From NCBI GenBank assembly GCA_023150895.1, contig JAKLJY010000083.1:1-37603 (forward strand): DNA of 37,603 bases, in the 5' to 3' direction. How positions within the stretch are numbered: the first letter of the stretch is position 1; each line of letters begins with the position of its first letter. Both the position numbers and the translations under genes were made by a program. Of the stretch, positions 1 through 8,356 are shown piece after piece. The stretch comes from Myxococcota bacterium (GTDB lineage: Bacteria; Myxococcota_A; Bradymonadia; UBA7976; UBA1532). Under the pieces are notes generated by a model. The model was not told where the DNA came from. It did not search any database and worked only from the letters and a program-made list of their open reading frames with translations.

Positions 1-2738
1 GGACGCGCATCGGGGCCCGTCGGCGGGGCGCGCACGTCCGCCTCGTCGGGGCCGGCATCGGGTCGGGGCCCGATCGCGCCACCATCGGCCGGCGGTCCAG
101 GCAAGCGGGCATCGGGCAAGGGCCCCGGCGCGCCCACGTCGGCCGGACCGGTGTCGGCCGGACCGGCGTCGGGGGGCGGCGGGGGCGGCGGAGGGACGCC
201 GCGGCCAAAGGTCACCCGGTAGCTCCGCAGCGCCTGTCGCGGCAGGCGATCTTCCAGGACTCCGTCCACGAGGGGGACGGCGGCACCGTCGATCTCGACG
301 TGGCTCACCTGTTGCGCCGTCGCAAACGGTCGGGCCGTCGGGCGCACGGCGAGCGGCCCCTCCGCGTCCCCCAGGTGCCAATACCGCATGACGACGCCGG
401 CGTCCTCACCGGCTTCGGCCGGCTTGAACGCGAACAACACGGTGTCCGGGGTATCGGTCTCGACGAGGCCGTAGGCGCTCGCCGGCAGGGGAGCACCGGC
501 CGGCCCGGCGACCGGGAAGGCCGCCAGGGGGGTCTGCACGTCGAGGCCGAAACGCATGGCCTCGGCGGCGTCGTATCCGCCGTGGGCGCGCAAGGAGAAG
601 TCGGCCTCGAATCGTTCGTCGTAGCCCTGATCCACGATGCCGAGGTGCCGCCCGTCGACCTGCATGCCGAGCACCGCGAAGATCCGGGGCGTCGCCGTGT
701 CCAGCGTGTCGACGTCGCTCTGCCCCGCGCGGAAGAACTGACTGTCCCGGGACGCGAGGGTCACGCCGAACCCCGGCTCACTGGCGTCGACGAAGTGGTT
801 CAGCGTCAGATAATCGACGCGCGCGCCCTCGTCGGCGTAGTGGCCCCCGTCCCGCAGACGGCCGACCCGCAACACGGCGCCGACCTCCTCGTGGTGCAGG
901 ACCTGCCCCCGGAGCGCGAAGTCGAAGCCGTACCCGACGGTCTCCGAGAAGCCCTGCGTGACGTCGTTCTGCAGGTCCACACGATCGAGGTCGCGGTACA
1001 GCGTGACCCGCGTGCGGTGTCGGGGGGCGGTCGCGACGTCGACCTCGAGGCCGACGGAGACCGGACCGGCGTCGACGAGCCGCACCGCGGCCGCGGGTGC
1101 GGCGCTCTGCAGATTCCACGCCCCCCCGGCGCCGACGAGCTCTCGGCCCGTCGCAGCATGCACGACACTCTCGAGCGCACCGTCGCCGCGCAGACGGAGC
1201 CTCACACGCCCGTTGTCCAGGGTCGCGCCGTCGGCTTCGGCGGCGGCGTCGAAGATGCGCCCCTGCCCGGCGCGCACATCGTAGAGCCGATACCCGACGG
1301 CCGGCACCGCCGACGCGAAGATGCGCAGCCCGGCGCCGCCCCCCAGGACCTGATTCGGCACTTCGGCCCCGCTTTCGACGTCGACGACGGTGAACGGCCC
1401 GGGGCCCGCGTGCGGCAGGTCGACCGACCCCGTGCGCGCGAACCCGAGGCCGTTGAAGACGGCGTACCGGCTCGAGCCGGCCGGGGGCCCGGGAATGCGG
1501 TTGCCGAGCGCAGCAAAGGCGTCCGACCGGAGGCCGTCGACGTACCGCTGAACCCGGGCGAGCACGTCTCGCTGGAACTGAATGCGGCGGGCCTGCGGGA
1601 CGCTGCCGTTGGCCACCCAGTCGTGCTCGTAGAAGAGGCCCATGTCCAGAAACGCCCGCCGGCGCTCGGCTTCGCGATCCGGCAGAACGCCCGGAGCCGT
1701 CACGACGACCAGGGCGGCGGCGGCCTCGGCGGTGCGCAGCGCGGCCAACGCTCGGCGAAACGGGGCGGAGACCGAGGCCATGGACGCGACGTAGAGGTCC
1801 CACTCGTTGCCGTGGGCGGCCGTGTAGTGCGGCAGGCCGGCGCCGTGGGTCGCTTCGAAATCGCGAAAGAAGTCGACCTCGTTGGAAACGATGACACGCC
1901 GGTCGGGCCGCCCCAGTGCAGCGGCGGCGTCGATGAAGGCCGTCGTGCGGGTTTCGAGATCGTCCCAGCCATACCCGAACGCGCCGAATACACGATAGGG
2001 CCAGCGTTGCCGGAACAGCGCGTCCTGCGACATGTACCCGACGATCCCCGCCGGATCCCGCGCTTCTGCATACCCGCCGAGGCCCTGATTGTTGCCGACC
2101 ATCGACTGCCACTTGAGCAGCACCGACGCACCATCGAGGCCGGTGTAGTGATAGATCTCCCGGGGCCGGTCGATGAGCGCGTCGAGCGAGACGTTCGTGG
2201 CACACGCGCACACGCCGCGCCACGAGTAGCGCGCCCCGGCGCCGGCCCACAACGACGCAAGGCCCAGGGGCAGCGTCTGATTCTCCATGTTTACGACGAG
2301 GTCGAGGTCGAGCCCAAAGCGGCGCTCCAGGCTGCCCGCGTAGTACATATCGCGCAGCACCGCCTCGGTCGGCATCGCCCCGGGCAAGAGCACCAGGGAC
2401 TGAAACGGCACCGAGACGTTGCCCGCCCGGACATGCTCGATGAGCCGCTCGAAGTCCGCCCGCGGGCGGTTGGTCTCATACTCGTAGAGCCAGAAACTGC
2501 CATCGACGTTGTAGCGGCTGCGCCCGTCCGGCGGCCGGTTCGCCGTCTCCTCGATCTGGTCCTGGTAGTAGTCGAGCGTCTCGATGAACGCGCTGCGGTA
2601 TTCCGCGTCGTCGCCCGACCAGAAGTAGTCCGTGTGATCGTCGTTGGCGATGTAGTGACGCTCGCCCGCCTGACCGAAGGCCCCGGTCGGCAGCGCCCAC
2701 AACACGAGCAGACTCACGCGATTGCGAACGCGGTGCAT
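1..2738 (-). CDS. Secreted GH38-like (alpha-mannosidase-type) glycoside hydrolase, 3' end outside window
   Basis: The frame is open from the ATG at 2738 to the window edge, giving 912 codons with no stop. Residues 1-20 look like a signal peptide (basic start, LLVLWALPTGAFG core), so export is expected. The mature N-terminus carries HYIANDDHTDYFW, followed by blocks such as SRYNVDGSFWLYEYETNR, MPTEAVLRDMYYAG, MENQTLP and SNEVDFFRDFEATHG. From memory these match bacterial GH38-like hydrolases. The C-terminal block YWHLGDAEGPLAVRPTARPF matches the beta-sandwich tail of GH38 enzymes. The usual GH38 nucleophile motif (W-x-x-D-x-F-G) is not recognisable; MENQTLP lies in roughly that place, so catalysis may differ. 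The last ~60 visible residues are a Pro/Asp/Gly/Ala linker, which in this type of bacterium often leads to a C-terminal sorting segment, here beyond the window. An 8-G run occupies the ribosome-binding position. The substrate (an alpha-mannoside or similar glycan) is inferred from the family only. Confidence 0.78.
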   Translation of the reverse strand, partial: MHRVRNRVSLLVLWALPTGAFGQAGERHYIANDDHTDYFWSGDDAEYRSAFIETLDYYQDQIEETANRPPDGRSRYNVDGSFWLYEYETNRPRADFERLIEHVRAGNVSVPFQSLVLLPGAMPTEAVLRDMYYAGSLERRFGLDLDLVVNMENQTLPLGLASLWAGAGARYSWRGVCACATNVSLDALIDRPREIYHYTGLDGASVLLKWQSMVGNNQGLGGYAEARDPAGIVGYMSQDALFRQRWPYRVFGAFGYGWDDLETRTTAFIDAAAALGRPDRRVIVSNEVDFFRDFEATHGAGLPHYTAAHGNEWDLYVASMASVSAPFRRALAALRTAEAAAALVVVTAPGVLPDREAERRRAFLDMGLFYEHDWVANGSVPQARRIQFQRDVLARVQRYVDGLRSDAFAALGNRIPGPPAGSSRYAVFNGLGFARTGSVDLPHAGPGPFTVVDVESGAEVPNQVLGGGAGLRIFASAVPAVGYRLYDVRAGQGRIFDAAAEADGATLDNGRVRLRLRGDGALESVVHAATGRELVGAGGAWNLQSAAPAAAVRLVDAGPVSVGLEVDVATAPRHRTRVTLYRDLDRVDLQNDVTQGFSETVGYGFDFALRGQVLHHEEVGAVLRVGRLRDGGHYADEGARVDYLTLNHFVDASEPGFGVTLASRDSQFFRAGQSDVDTLDTATPRIFAVLGMQVDGRHLGIVDQGYDERFEADFSLRAHGGYDAAEAMRFGLDVQTPLAAFPVAGPAGAPLPASAYGLVETDTPDTVLFAFKPAEAGEDAGVVMRYWHLGDAEGPLAVRPTARPFATAQQVSHVEIDGAAVPLVDGVLEDRLPRQALRSYRVTFGRGVPPPPPPPPDAGPADTGPADVGAPGPLPDARLPGPPADGGAIGPRPDAGPDEADVRAPPTGPDAR

Positions 2739-2788
2739 GTCACCCCCCCCAAAGGCCGCCCATTGCGCCGGCGACCGGGTCCGAAACG

Positions 2789-3559
2789 TCACGCGATGAG
2801 ATACCCCCCGTCGACGGGCAGGCACGCGCCGGTGGTGTAGCTGCCCGCCCGGGAGACGAAATACAGGACCGCCCCCGCCATTTCGTCGGGCATGGCCACC
2901 CGACCGAGCGGGACGTGCTGCAGCACCATCTGCAGGATGTCCGGGTTGTGGACGATCGTCGCCGCGAACTTCGTATCCGTCGGCCCCGGCAGGAGCGCGT
3001 TGACCCGGATGGCGTCCTTGGCGTGTTCTTTGGCGAATGCCTGTGTCATGGAGATGACGGCGGCCTTCGTGATGGAATAGATGCCCTGGAAGGCGCCGGG
3101 CAGCAGGCCGTTGACCGACGAGACGTTCACGATCGCCCCGCCGCCGTGCGTCGCCATGAGCGTCACCGCACGGGCGCTCATGAAGAAGTAGCCTCGGATG
3201 TTCACGTCCACCGTCTTCTGGAATGCACCGGGATCCGTCGCGGCGATGGGGCCGAAGTACGGGTTGGCCGCCGCGTTGTTGACGAGGATGTCCACCCGGC
3301 CGTGGCGCTCGCGCAGTGCTTGCCAGAGCGCGTCGATCTGCTCGAGCTCGCCGATGTGACAGGCCAACGCTTCGGCGCGACCGCCGGTAGCCCGGATGGA
3401 CTCGGCGACGGCCTCGCAGCCGGCGAGCTTGCGGCTCACGACGACGACGTGCGCCCCCGCCGCCGCAAGAAGGCGGGCGATGGACTCGCCGATGCCCCGG
3501 CTGGCCCCCGTGACGACCGCCACCTGGCCGGTCAGATCGAAGAGATGGGACGGTGTCAT
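2789..3559 (-). CDS. SDR family NAD(P)-dependent oxidoreductase
   Basis: This 256-aa protein is a classical short-chain dehydrogenase/reductase of normal length. The cofactor motif TGASRGIG is at about residues 14-21, the structural NNAAAN block near 90, a catalytic Ser in the VNVSSVNG block near 143, and the catalytic YSITK (Tyr and Lys) near 158-162. The GGYLIA end is typical of the family. It is a cytosolic NAD(P)-dependent alcohol or keto oxidoreductase. The start is fixed by the upstream phosphotransferase gene: its TGA and this ATG share one base (TGATG at 3557-3561), so translation is probably coupled. The pairing with an APH-like kinase and a divergent acyl-CoA-dehydrogenase-fold protein suggests acyl or lipid catabolism. 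The exact substrate cannot be read from the sequence. Confidence 0.93.
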   Translation of the reverse strand: MTPSHLFDLTGQVAVVTGASRGIGESIARLLAAAGAHVVVVSRKLAGCEAVAESIRATGGRAEALACHIGELEQIDALWQALRERHGRVDILVNNAAANPYFGPIAATDPGAFQKTVDVNIRGYFFMSARAVTLMATHGGGAIVNVSSVNGLLPGAFQGIYSITKAAVISMTQAFAKEHAKDAIRVNALLPGPTDTKFAATIVHNPDILQMVLQHVPLGRVAMPDEMAGAVLYFVSRAGSYTTGACLPVDGGYLIA

Positions 3560-4677
3560 CAGGACTTCCCCCGGGTGGAGATCATGCGGCGACAACGGGC
3601 CTCGAGGACCCCGACGAGCGGGCCGAACATCGCGAACTGCGGGTTCTGCGCGTCGCCGGCCACGAAGCGGCGATAGATCTGTTGCAGGATGCCGGCCAGC
3701 CGGAACAGGCCGTAGATTTCGTAGAAGACGAAAGACTCGACCGTCAGCGCGCGCCCGGTGCGCTCGGCGTAGAACGCCACGACCTCGGCGCGGTCGAGCA
3801 TGCCCGGTGCGTTCGTCGGCTGCCGACGCATGGCGCGGAACCCGGGCTCGTCGTCGTCGCGCACCCAGTAGGCCAGGCTGTTGCCCAGATCCATCAGCGG
3901 ATCGCCGATGGCCGCGAGCTCCCAGTCGAGCACCCCCGCGACGCGCAGGTCCGCCCGCGGATCGAGAACCACGTTGTCGAACCGGAAATCGTTGTGGAGC
4001 AGGCACGTCCCGGCGTCCTCGGGCGTGCGCTCCGCGAGCCAGCCCATGACGTACTCGAAGTCGGGCACGTCGGGGGTGCGCGCGTCGCGGAATCGGCGGG
4101 TCCACCCCTCGATCTGTCGGCGAGTGTAGCCCTCGCCCCGATCCATCCAGGCGAGCCCGGCGGCCCGCCAGTCGAGCCGATGCAGCGCGACGAGGGCGTC
4201 GAGGACATCCGTACACAGGCGCCGGGTGCGGTCGGCGTCGAGGGCGAGCGCCGGCGGGAGATCGGTCCGGAGAATCACCCCGCGGAGCCGCTCCATGAGG
4301 TAGAACTCCGCGTCGAGGACCGAGGGGTCGTCACACACGGCCACGACGCGCGGGACCTGCGGATACACGGGCGCGAGCGCCGTGACGAGGCGGGCCTCGC
4401 GCACCATGTCGTGCGCGCTGCGGGCCTTGTGGCCGAACGGGGGACGCCGCAGCACGAGTTCGCGGGCGGGCGGACCCGGAAAGCGCAGGAGATACGTCAG
4501 GTTCGACGCCCCCCCGGGAAACTGACGAACCTCGGGCACGCCGAGCGGGCCGAGTTCGGGGTGTGCCTCGGCGAGCCACTCGGCGACGCGGCCGGCGTCG
4601 AGCATCTCGCGGCTGCGGGGGGGGCGCGTCTCGTCGAGGAGCGCCTCGACCTCGGAAGGGACGGCGGTGGCGGGCAT
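3559..4677 (-). CDS. Phosphotransferase family protein (APH/choline-kinase fold, ACAD10-kinase-like)
   Basis: This 372-aa protein has the hallmarks of aminoglycoside-phosphotransferase-fold kinases. The N-terminal FPGGASNLTYLL is a nucleotide-binding loop, LVLRRPPFG carries a Lys/Arg-rich strand, and the catalytic loop LLHNDFRFDNVVLD (HxDxxxxN) is followed by the metal-binding VLDWELAAIGDP. This arrangement, with RRPPFGH near residue 75, resembles the kinase domain of ACAD10/11-type proteins, which phosphorylate hydroxyacyl-CoA compounds, rather than antibiotic-resistance kinases. The ATG at 4677 is chosen because the family fold begins about 20 residues later. The open frame extends upstream to 4797, but that would overlap the divergent gene. 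It is cotranscribed with the SDR (1-base overlap). A role in 4-hydroxy-acid or lipid breakdown is inference from family and context. Confidence 0.9.
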   Translation of the reverse strand: MPATAVPSEVEALLDETRPPRSREMLDAGRVAEWLAEAHPELGPLGVPEVRQFPGGASNLTYLLRFPGPPARELVLRRPPFGHKARSAHDMVREARLVTALAPVYPQVPRVVAVCDDPSVLDAEFYLMERLRGVILRTDLPPALALDADRTRRLCTDVLDALVALHRLDWRAAGLAWMDRGEGYTRRQIEGWTRRFRDARTPDVPDFEYVMGWLAERTPEDAGTCLLHNDFRFDNVVLDPRADLRVAGVLDWELAAIGDPLMDLGNSLAYWVRDDDEPGFRAMRRQPTNAPGMLDRAEVVAFYAERTGRALTVESFVFYEIYGLFRLAGILQQIYRRFVAGDAQNPQFAMFGPLVGVLEARCRRMISTRGKS

Positions 4678-4753
4678 TGCGTCATGCTCGCACGGCCTGC
4701 CCCTGCGCGTCACCCCTTGCGAGTCGGCCGGCCAAAGGCTTTCATGTCGGACC
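4678..4753. promoter_or_regulatory. Divergent intergenic region between the kinase/SDR pair and the flavoprotein gene
   Basis: These 76 bp separate two divergently transcribed genes, so promoters in both directions should lie here or just inside the coding starts. I see an 8-bp GGCCGGCC palindrome at about 4727-4734 but no convincing sigma70 or sigma54 hexamers. The ribosome-binding site for the plus-strand ATG at 4754 is weak. The assignment rests on gene orientation only. Confidence 0.35.
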
Positions 4754-5905
4754 ATGCACGACCCCGCACGTCTCGACACGGAGCTTCTGCGCCGCATCTA
4801 CCGCGCCGGTGCGGCGATTGCGCCGCTGACCGATCGCATCGAGGCCGAGCGGCGACTGCCGCCCGAGGCGCTCGCGGCGCTCATCGAGGCCGGTGCCTTC
4901 AAGATGGCACTCCCGGACTGGCTCGGGGGCGCCGCGGCCGGCCTGCCCACCGCCCTGGCCGCCATCGAGGCGACGGCCCGGGCGGACGCGTCGGCCGGCT
5001 GGGTGGTGATGATCGCGGTGACCTCGTCGCTCATGGCGGGATGGCTCGACACCGACACCACGATGGAGATCTTCGGGCCAGCCGACGCGGTCACGAGCGG
5101 CGTCTTTGCGCCGATGGGCCGCGCCGCGCCGGTCACCGGGGGCTACCGGGTCACGGGGCAATGGCCGTTCGCCAGCGGGTGCGAGCACGCACGTCATCGG
5201 ATGGTCGGGGCCTTCGTCGAGGACGGCGGGCCACCGCGATTTCGCTGTTTCCTGTTCAATGCCGAACAGACCAGCGTCGTCGACACCTGGCGCGTCAGTG
5301 GACTCTGTGGCACGGGCAGCCACGATCTCGTCATCGACGGTGCTTTCGTGCCACCGAACCGGTGTTTTTCGTTGGTGGACGAAGCGCCGCGACCGATCGC
5401 GCCGCTGCTCTCGGTGCCGGTGTTCGGCGTCCTCGCTTCGGGCATCGCCGCCGTCTCCCTGGGCATCGCCCATTCGGCCATCGAGTCCCTGACGACCATG
5501 GCCACCCGCCGACCGACCGGCCTCGCGCGCCGCTCCCTTGCGCAGCGCGAGCTCGTCCAGCTCGCCGTGGCCCGGGCGGAGGCCAAACGGTCCGCCGCAC
5601 GGGCCTGGTTGATGGAGACCGCGCAGGCCGCGATCCTCGCCGCGAGCGAGGGCGATGCCCCGGTGCCCGTCGGCCTGCGCGCGCGGCTGCGCAACGCCGC
5701 GTGTCATGCCGTGTCCGAGAGCGCCGCGGCGGTGGATCTCATGTACGAGGCCGGCGGCGGCGCATCGATCTACGAGAGCAATCCGCTCCAGCGGCACTTC
5801 CGCGACGTGCACGTCGCGACGCAGCATCTGATGGTCACGCCGTCCACGCAGGGCCTCATCGGGCGCATCATGCTGGGGCTCGAGACCGACACGAGTCAGG
5901 TCTGA
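4754..5905 (+). CDS. Acyl-CoA dehydrogenase-fold flavoprotein (HpaB/HsaA/DszC monooxygenase-like)
   Basis: This 383-aa protein has the acyl-CoA dehydrogenase fold. The N-terminal helical part contains RRLPPEALAALIEAGAFKMALPDWLGG. A beta-domain follows, with VTGGYRVTGQWPFASGCEHA and GTGSHDLVIDGAFVP, and then a C-terminal helical domain. The GSHD..V...VP block, the absence of a clear catalytic Glu, and LMYEAGGGASIYESNPLQRHFRDVHVATQH near the C-terminus fit the flavin-dependent monooxygenase branch (HsaA or DszC type) better than a true CoA dehydrogenase. That branch normally uses reduced flavin from a partner reductase; none is visible here. The ATG at 4754 gives the family-typical length; an upstream in-frame start at 4667 would overlap the divergent gene. 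Only 16 bp separate it from the response regulator, so read-through is possible. Substrate unknown. Confidence 0.85.
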   Translation: MHDPARLDTELLRRIYRAGAAIAPLTDRIEAERRLPPEALAALIEAGAFKMALPDWLGGAAAGLPTALAAIEATARADASAGWVVMIAVTSSLMAGWLDTDTTMEIFGPADAVTSGVFAPMGRAAPVTGGYRVTGQWPFASGCEHARHRMVGAFVEDGGPPRFRCFLFNAEQTSVVDTWRVSGLCGTGSHDLVIDGAFVPPNRCFSLVDEAPRPIAPLLSVPVFGVLASGIAAVSLGIAHSAIESLTTMATRRPTGLARRSLAQRELVQLAVARAEAKRSAARAWLMETAQAAILAASEGDAPVPVGLRARLRNAACHAVSESAAAVDLMYEAGGGASIYESNPLQRHFRDVHVATQHLMVTPSTQGLIGRIMLGLETDTSQV

Positions 5906-5921
5906 GGCGGTCGACGCAGCG

Positions 5922-6638
5922 ATGGCCCACGTCCTCGTCGCCGACGACGATCCGCCCATCCGGGACGTGCTGCGCTATGCGCTGTTGCGCGCGGGGCACA
6001 CCGTCGTCGAGGCCGCCGATGGTCGCGAAGCGTGGACGGCGTTTCAGCAGGCGAAGCCCCGCTTCGACGCCGTCCTGCTCGACATCGTGATGCCCGAACT
6101 CGACGGGCTCGAGGTGTGTCGCCGGATCCGCGCCGCGCACGACACGCCGATTCTCTTTCTGAGCAGCCGGGACGAGGAGCTCGACCGCATTCTGGGTCTC
6201 GAGCTCGGCGCGGACGACTACGTGACGAAACCGTTCTCGCCGCGCGAGGTCGTCACGCGCCTCAAGGTGGTGCTGCGGCGGGTGATGCGCCCCCAGGGCG
6301 GCGGCGCCGAGGGGGGCGCGCCGGGGGTCGCCGACGATGCGCTGGCGATCGTGCGCGGCCCCCTTCGCCTCGAGACCCTCACCCACCGCTGCTTCTGGCA
6401 AGAGCGTGAGCTCGTCCTCACGGTCTCCGAGTTCGAGCTGCTGCGGGTGCTCCTGACGTCTCCCGGCCGCGTGTTCAGCCGCGACGCCCTGACGGATCAC
6501 GCCTTCGGTGCCGATCACCACATCTCCGACCGGACGATCGACAGTCACATCCGCCGGTTGCGTCGCAAATTCGCCGAGCTCGGCGCCTCTCCCATCGAGA
6601 CGGTCTACGGGGTGGGGTACCGCCTCGGCGTGCCATGA
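5922..6638 (+). CDS. creB: OmpR/CreB-like DNA-binding response regulator
   Basis: This 238-aa two-domain response regulator has a receiver domain (residues ~1-120) with the acidic pair D9/D10, phospho-acceptor Asp54 in VLLDIVMPELDG, and the conserved Lys103 in VTKPFSP. The C-terminal winged-helix OmpR-type domain (~140-238) contains LTVSEFELLRVLLTSPGRVFSR and IDSHIRRLRRKF...VYGVGYRL. A GAGGCGG ribosome-binding site precedes the ATG. Its stop overlaps the sensor kinase start (ATGA at 6635), so the pair is translationally coupled. The presence of a CreD-like gene downstream supports a CreBC assignment over another OmpR-family pair. The likely target is the 11-bp-period repeat before creD. The cre name is by context and similarity. 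Confidence 0.9.
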   Translation: MAHVLVADDDPPIRDVLRYALLRAGHTVVEAADGREAWTAFQQAKPRFDAVLLDIVMPELDGLEVCRRIRAAHDTPILFLSSRDEELDRILGLELGADDYVTKPFSPREVVTRLKVVLRRVMRPQGGGAEGGAPGVADDALAIVRGPLRLETLTHRCFWQERELVLTVSEFELLRVLLTSPGRVFSRDALTDHAFGADHHISDRTIDSHIRRLRRKFAELGASPIETVYGVGYRLGVP

Positions 6639-8221
6639 CGGCCCCCACTCGAACCCGGGCGCCGCGTCGGCCGCCGATCCGCCTGCTGATCTTCGCCGTC
6701 AATGCGCTGATCCTGCTCGCGCCGCTCGTTTTCGTTCTGATGCTGCGGATCTATCAGACCCATCTTCTGCATCAGACCGAGGCCGCGCTCATCGCGGAAT
6801 CCGTCTGGATCGGCGAGGTGTACGGCGACGCGCTCGCTGCCGCACAGGGTCGCCCGAGCGAGGCGTCCGCGCGTCCCCCGGGCGAGGCCGATGCCTTCTG
6901 GCCGGTGTCGCCGCAGTTCGAGCCCGGGCAGGCCATCCTGCCGCGCCTGCAGGCGCCGGCCCGTTTCGTGCCGCCCGCCGCGCAGGACACGGCCTGGTTC
7001 CGGGCCGGCGCCCGGGTCAAACCGCTGCTCGATCGCGCCAAGCGGGTCACGCTGTCGGGCGTCCGCGTCCTGGATCCGCACGGCGTCGTCGTGGCGTCGA
7101 GCGGGGGAGAGCTCGGCGCGGTGCTCGACGATCTGCCCGAGGTCCGGGGCGCGCTGCGCGGTCAGTACACCGTCGTCGGGCGCGAACGCATCAGTGACGA
7201 GCCGGCGCCCCCCCTCGACGGCATTCGTCGACGTGGTCAGGTGCGCCTCTTCACCGCCCTCCCCGTCTTTCGCGACGGCGCCCTCGTGGCGGTCGTTCGG
7301 GCGTCCCGCACCGGTGTCGACGTCGTCGAGGCCCTGTGGCTCTATCGCGGTGAGATGAGCCTGGCGCTCCTCGCCTGTGTCGGGCTGACGATGTCCGTCG
7401 CCTGGGCGCTGTCTCGGGCCATCAGCCGTCCGGTCCGCGATCTCATGGACGCGGCCCGGGCCATCACCCGCGGCGAAGCGCGGCGGCCGTTTCGGGCACG
7501 CGGGTTCGTGCCCGCCGAGCTCTTCGCGCTGTCGGAGTCCCTCGATGCCGTGACGGCCCAGCTCACCACGCGCGCGGACTACGTGGCGGCCTTTGCCGCG
7601 CAAGCGGGCCACGAGCTGAAGACGCCGCTCACGAGCATCCGGGGCGCGGTCGAGCTCCTGACCGACGCGGGCGATGAAATGCCCCCTTCGGAGCGCGCGC
7701 GGTTCTTGCGCAACCTGACGGCGGACACCGAGCGCATGGAGCGCCTCGTGCTGCGCCTCCTGACGCTCGCCCGTCTCGAGAACCCTACGGCGGCACCGCC
7801 GGAGGAGGACATCGAGGTCGGTCCCTTCTTCGAGGCCCTCACGGCTCGCCATGGGGGCGCGATCACGCTTCACCTCGCACCCGGCGTGCCGGCGCGCCTG
7901 CGGATTGCGCCCGAGCACCTGGAAGGCGCCCTCCTGAACCTCGTCGAAAACGCGCTGCGCCACGGCGCCGGTCACCCCATCGAGGTCGAGGTGAAGCCCC
8001 GTCCCGACCGTCCGGGGCTCGTCGTGACGGTCCGCGACCGGGGCCCGGGCCTCACCGAACAGGCCCGCGCCCGGCTCTTCGAGCGCTTCTTCACGACGGA
8101 GCGCGGGCGCGGCGGCACCGGCCTCGGCCTGGCCATCGCGGCGGCGGCCGCCCGGGCGCGCGGCGGGCAGATCGAGGTCGAGTCGCGTCCCGGCGATACG
8201 CGGTTCACCGTCACCCTCTGA
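6635..8221 (+). CDS. creC: CreC-like membrane sensor histidine kinase
   Basis: This 528-aa inner-membrane kinase has a first membrane segment at about residues 17-39 and a periplasmic sensor region at about 40-240, rich in Pro/Ala. A second membrane segment lies at 241-260, with a HAMP region at 261-315. The dimerisation box AGHELKTPLTSIRG follows, with His326 as the predicted phospho-acceptor. The ATPase domain shows N-box NLVENALRHG, DRGPGLT and GGTGLGLAIA. The CreC-type features are the AGHELKTPLTSI box and the large periplasmic domain with a VLDPHGVVVASSG patch. It starts inside the stop codon of the response regulator gene. It presumably phosphorylates the adjacent CreB-like regulator; the signal is unknown. 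Confidence 0.9.
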   Translation: MTAPTRTRAPRRPPIRLLIFAVNALILLAPLVFVLMLRIYQTHLLHQTEAALIAESVWIGEVYGDALAAAQGRPSEASARPPGEADAFWPVSPQFEPGQAILPRLQAPARFVPPAAQDTAWFRAGARVKPLLDRAKRVTLSGVRVLDPHGVVVASSGGELGAVLDDLPEVRGALRGQYTVVGRERISDEPAPPLDGIRRRGQVRLFTALPVFRDGALVAVVRASRTGVDVVEALWLYRGEMSLALLACVGLTMSVAWALSRAISRPVRDLMDAARAITRGEARRPFRARGFVPAELFALSESLDAVTAQLTTRADYVAAFAAQAGHELKTPLTSIRGAVELLTDAGDEMPPSERARFLRNLTADTERMERLVLRLLTLARLENPTAAPPEEDIEVGPFFEALTARHGGAITLHLAPGVPARLRIAPEHLEGALLNLVENALRHGAGHPIEVEVKPRPDRPGLVVTVRDRGPGLTEQARARLFERFFTTERGRGGTGLGLAIAAAAARARGGQIEVESRPGDTRFTVTL

Positions 8222-8236
8222 GAGGGTCACGCCCCG

Positions 8237-8255
8237 TCTGCACGGGATCTGCACG
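8237..8255 (+). promoter_or_regulatory. Tandem direct repeat, candidate response-regulator operator upstream of creD-like gene
   Basis: Two perfect copies of TCTGCACG start at 8237 and 8248, an 11-bp period, the usual half-site spacing for OmpR/PhoB-family regulators. A degenerate third copy (ATCTCCGCG) follows at 8256-8264. The repeats sit about 100 bp upstream of the CreD-like gene (8357) and just after the CreBC-like pair. The canonical E. coli cre tag (two TTCAC boxes six bases apart) is not present; only a single TTCAC at 8294-8298 is seen. The rest of the 8222-8356 gap holds a clear AAGGA ribosome-binding site and no obvious core promoter. Confidence 0.45.
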
Positions 8256-8356
8256 ATCTCCGCGCGACTTTTCCACCCAGCCGTCGTCACGGTTTCACGG
8301 GCGTCTGAGACGCTGCGTCCAGTCACGTCACGAAACGTCGTCGAAAGGACGCCCTC

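Noticed and set aside
300-2840. An 846-codon plus-strand frame opposite the GH38-like gene
   Set aside because: It crosses the GH38-like start and the SDR 3' end and has no recognisable domain, while the minus strand encodes a coherent secreted enzyme.
8281-8340. An E. coli-type cre tag (TTCAC-N6-TTCAC) before creD
   Set aside because: Only one TTCAC is present (8294-8298); the nearby GTCAC copies have wrong spacing.
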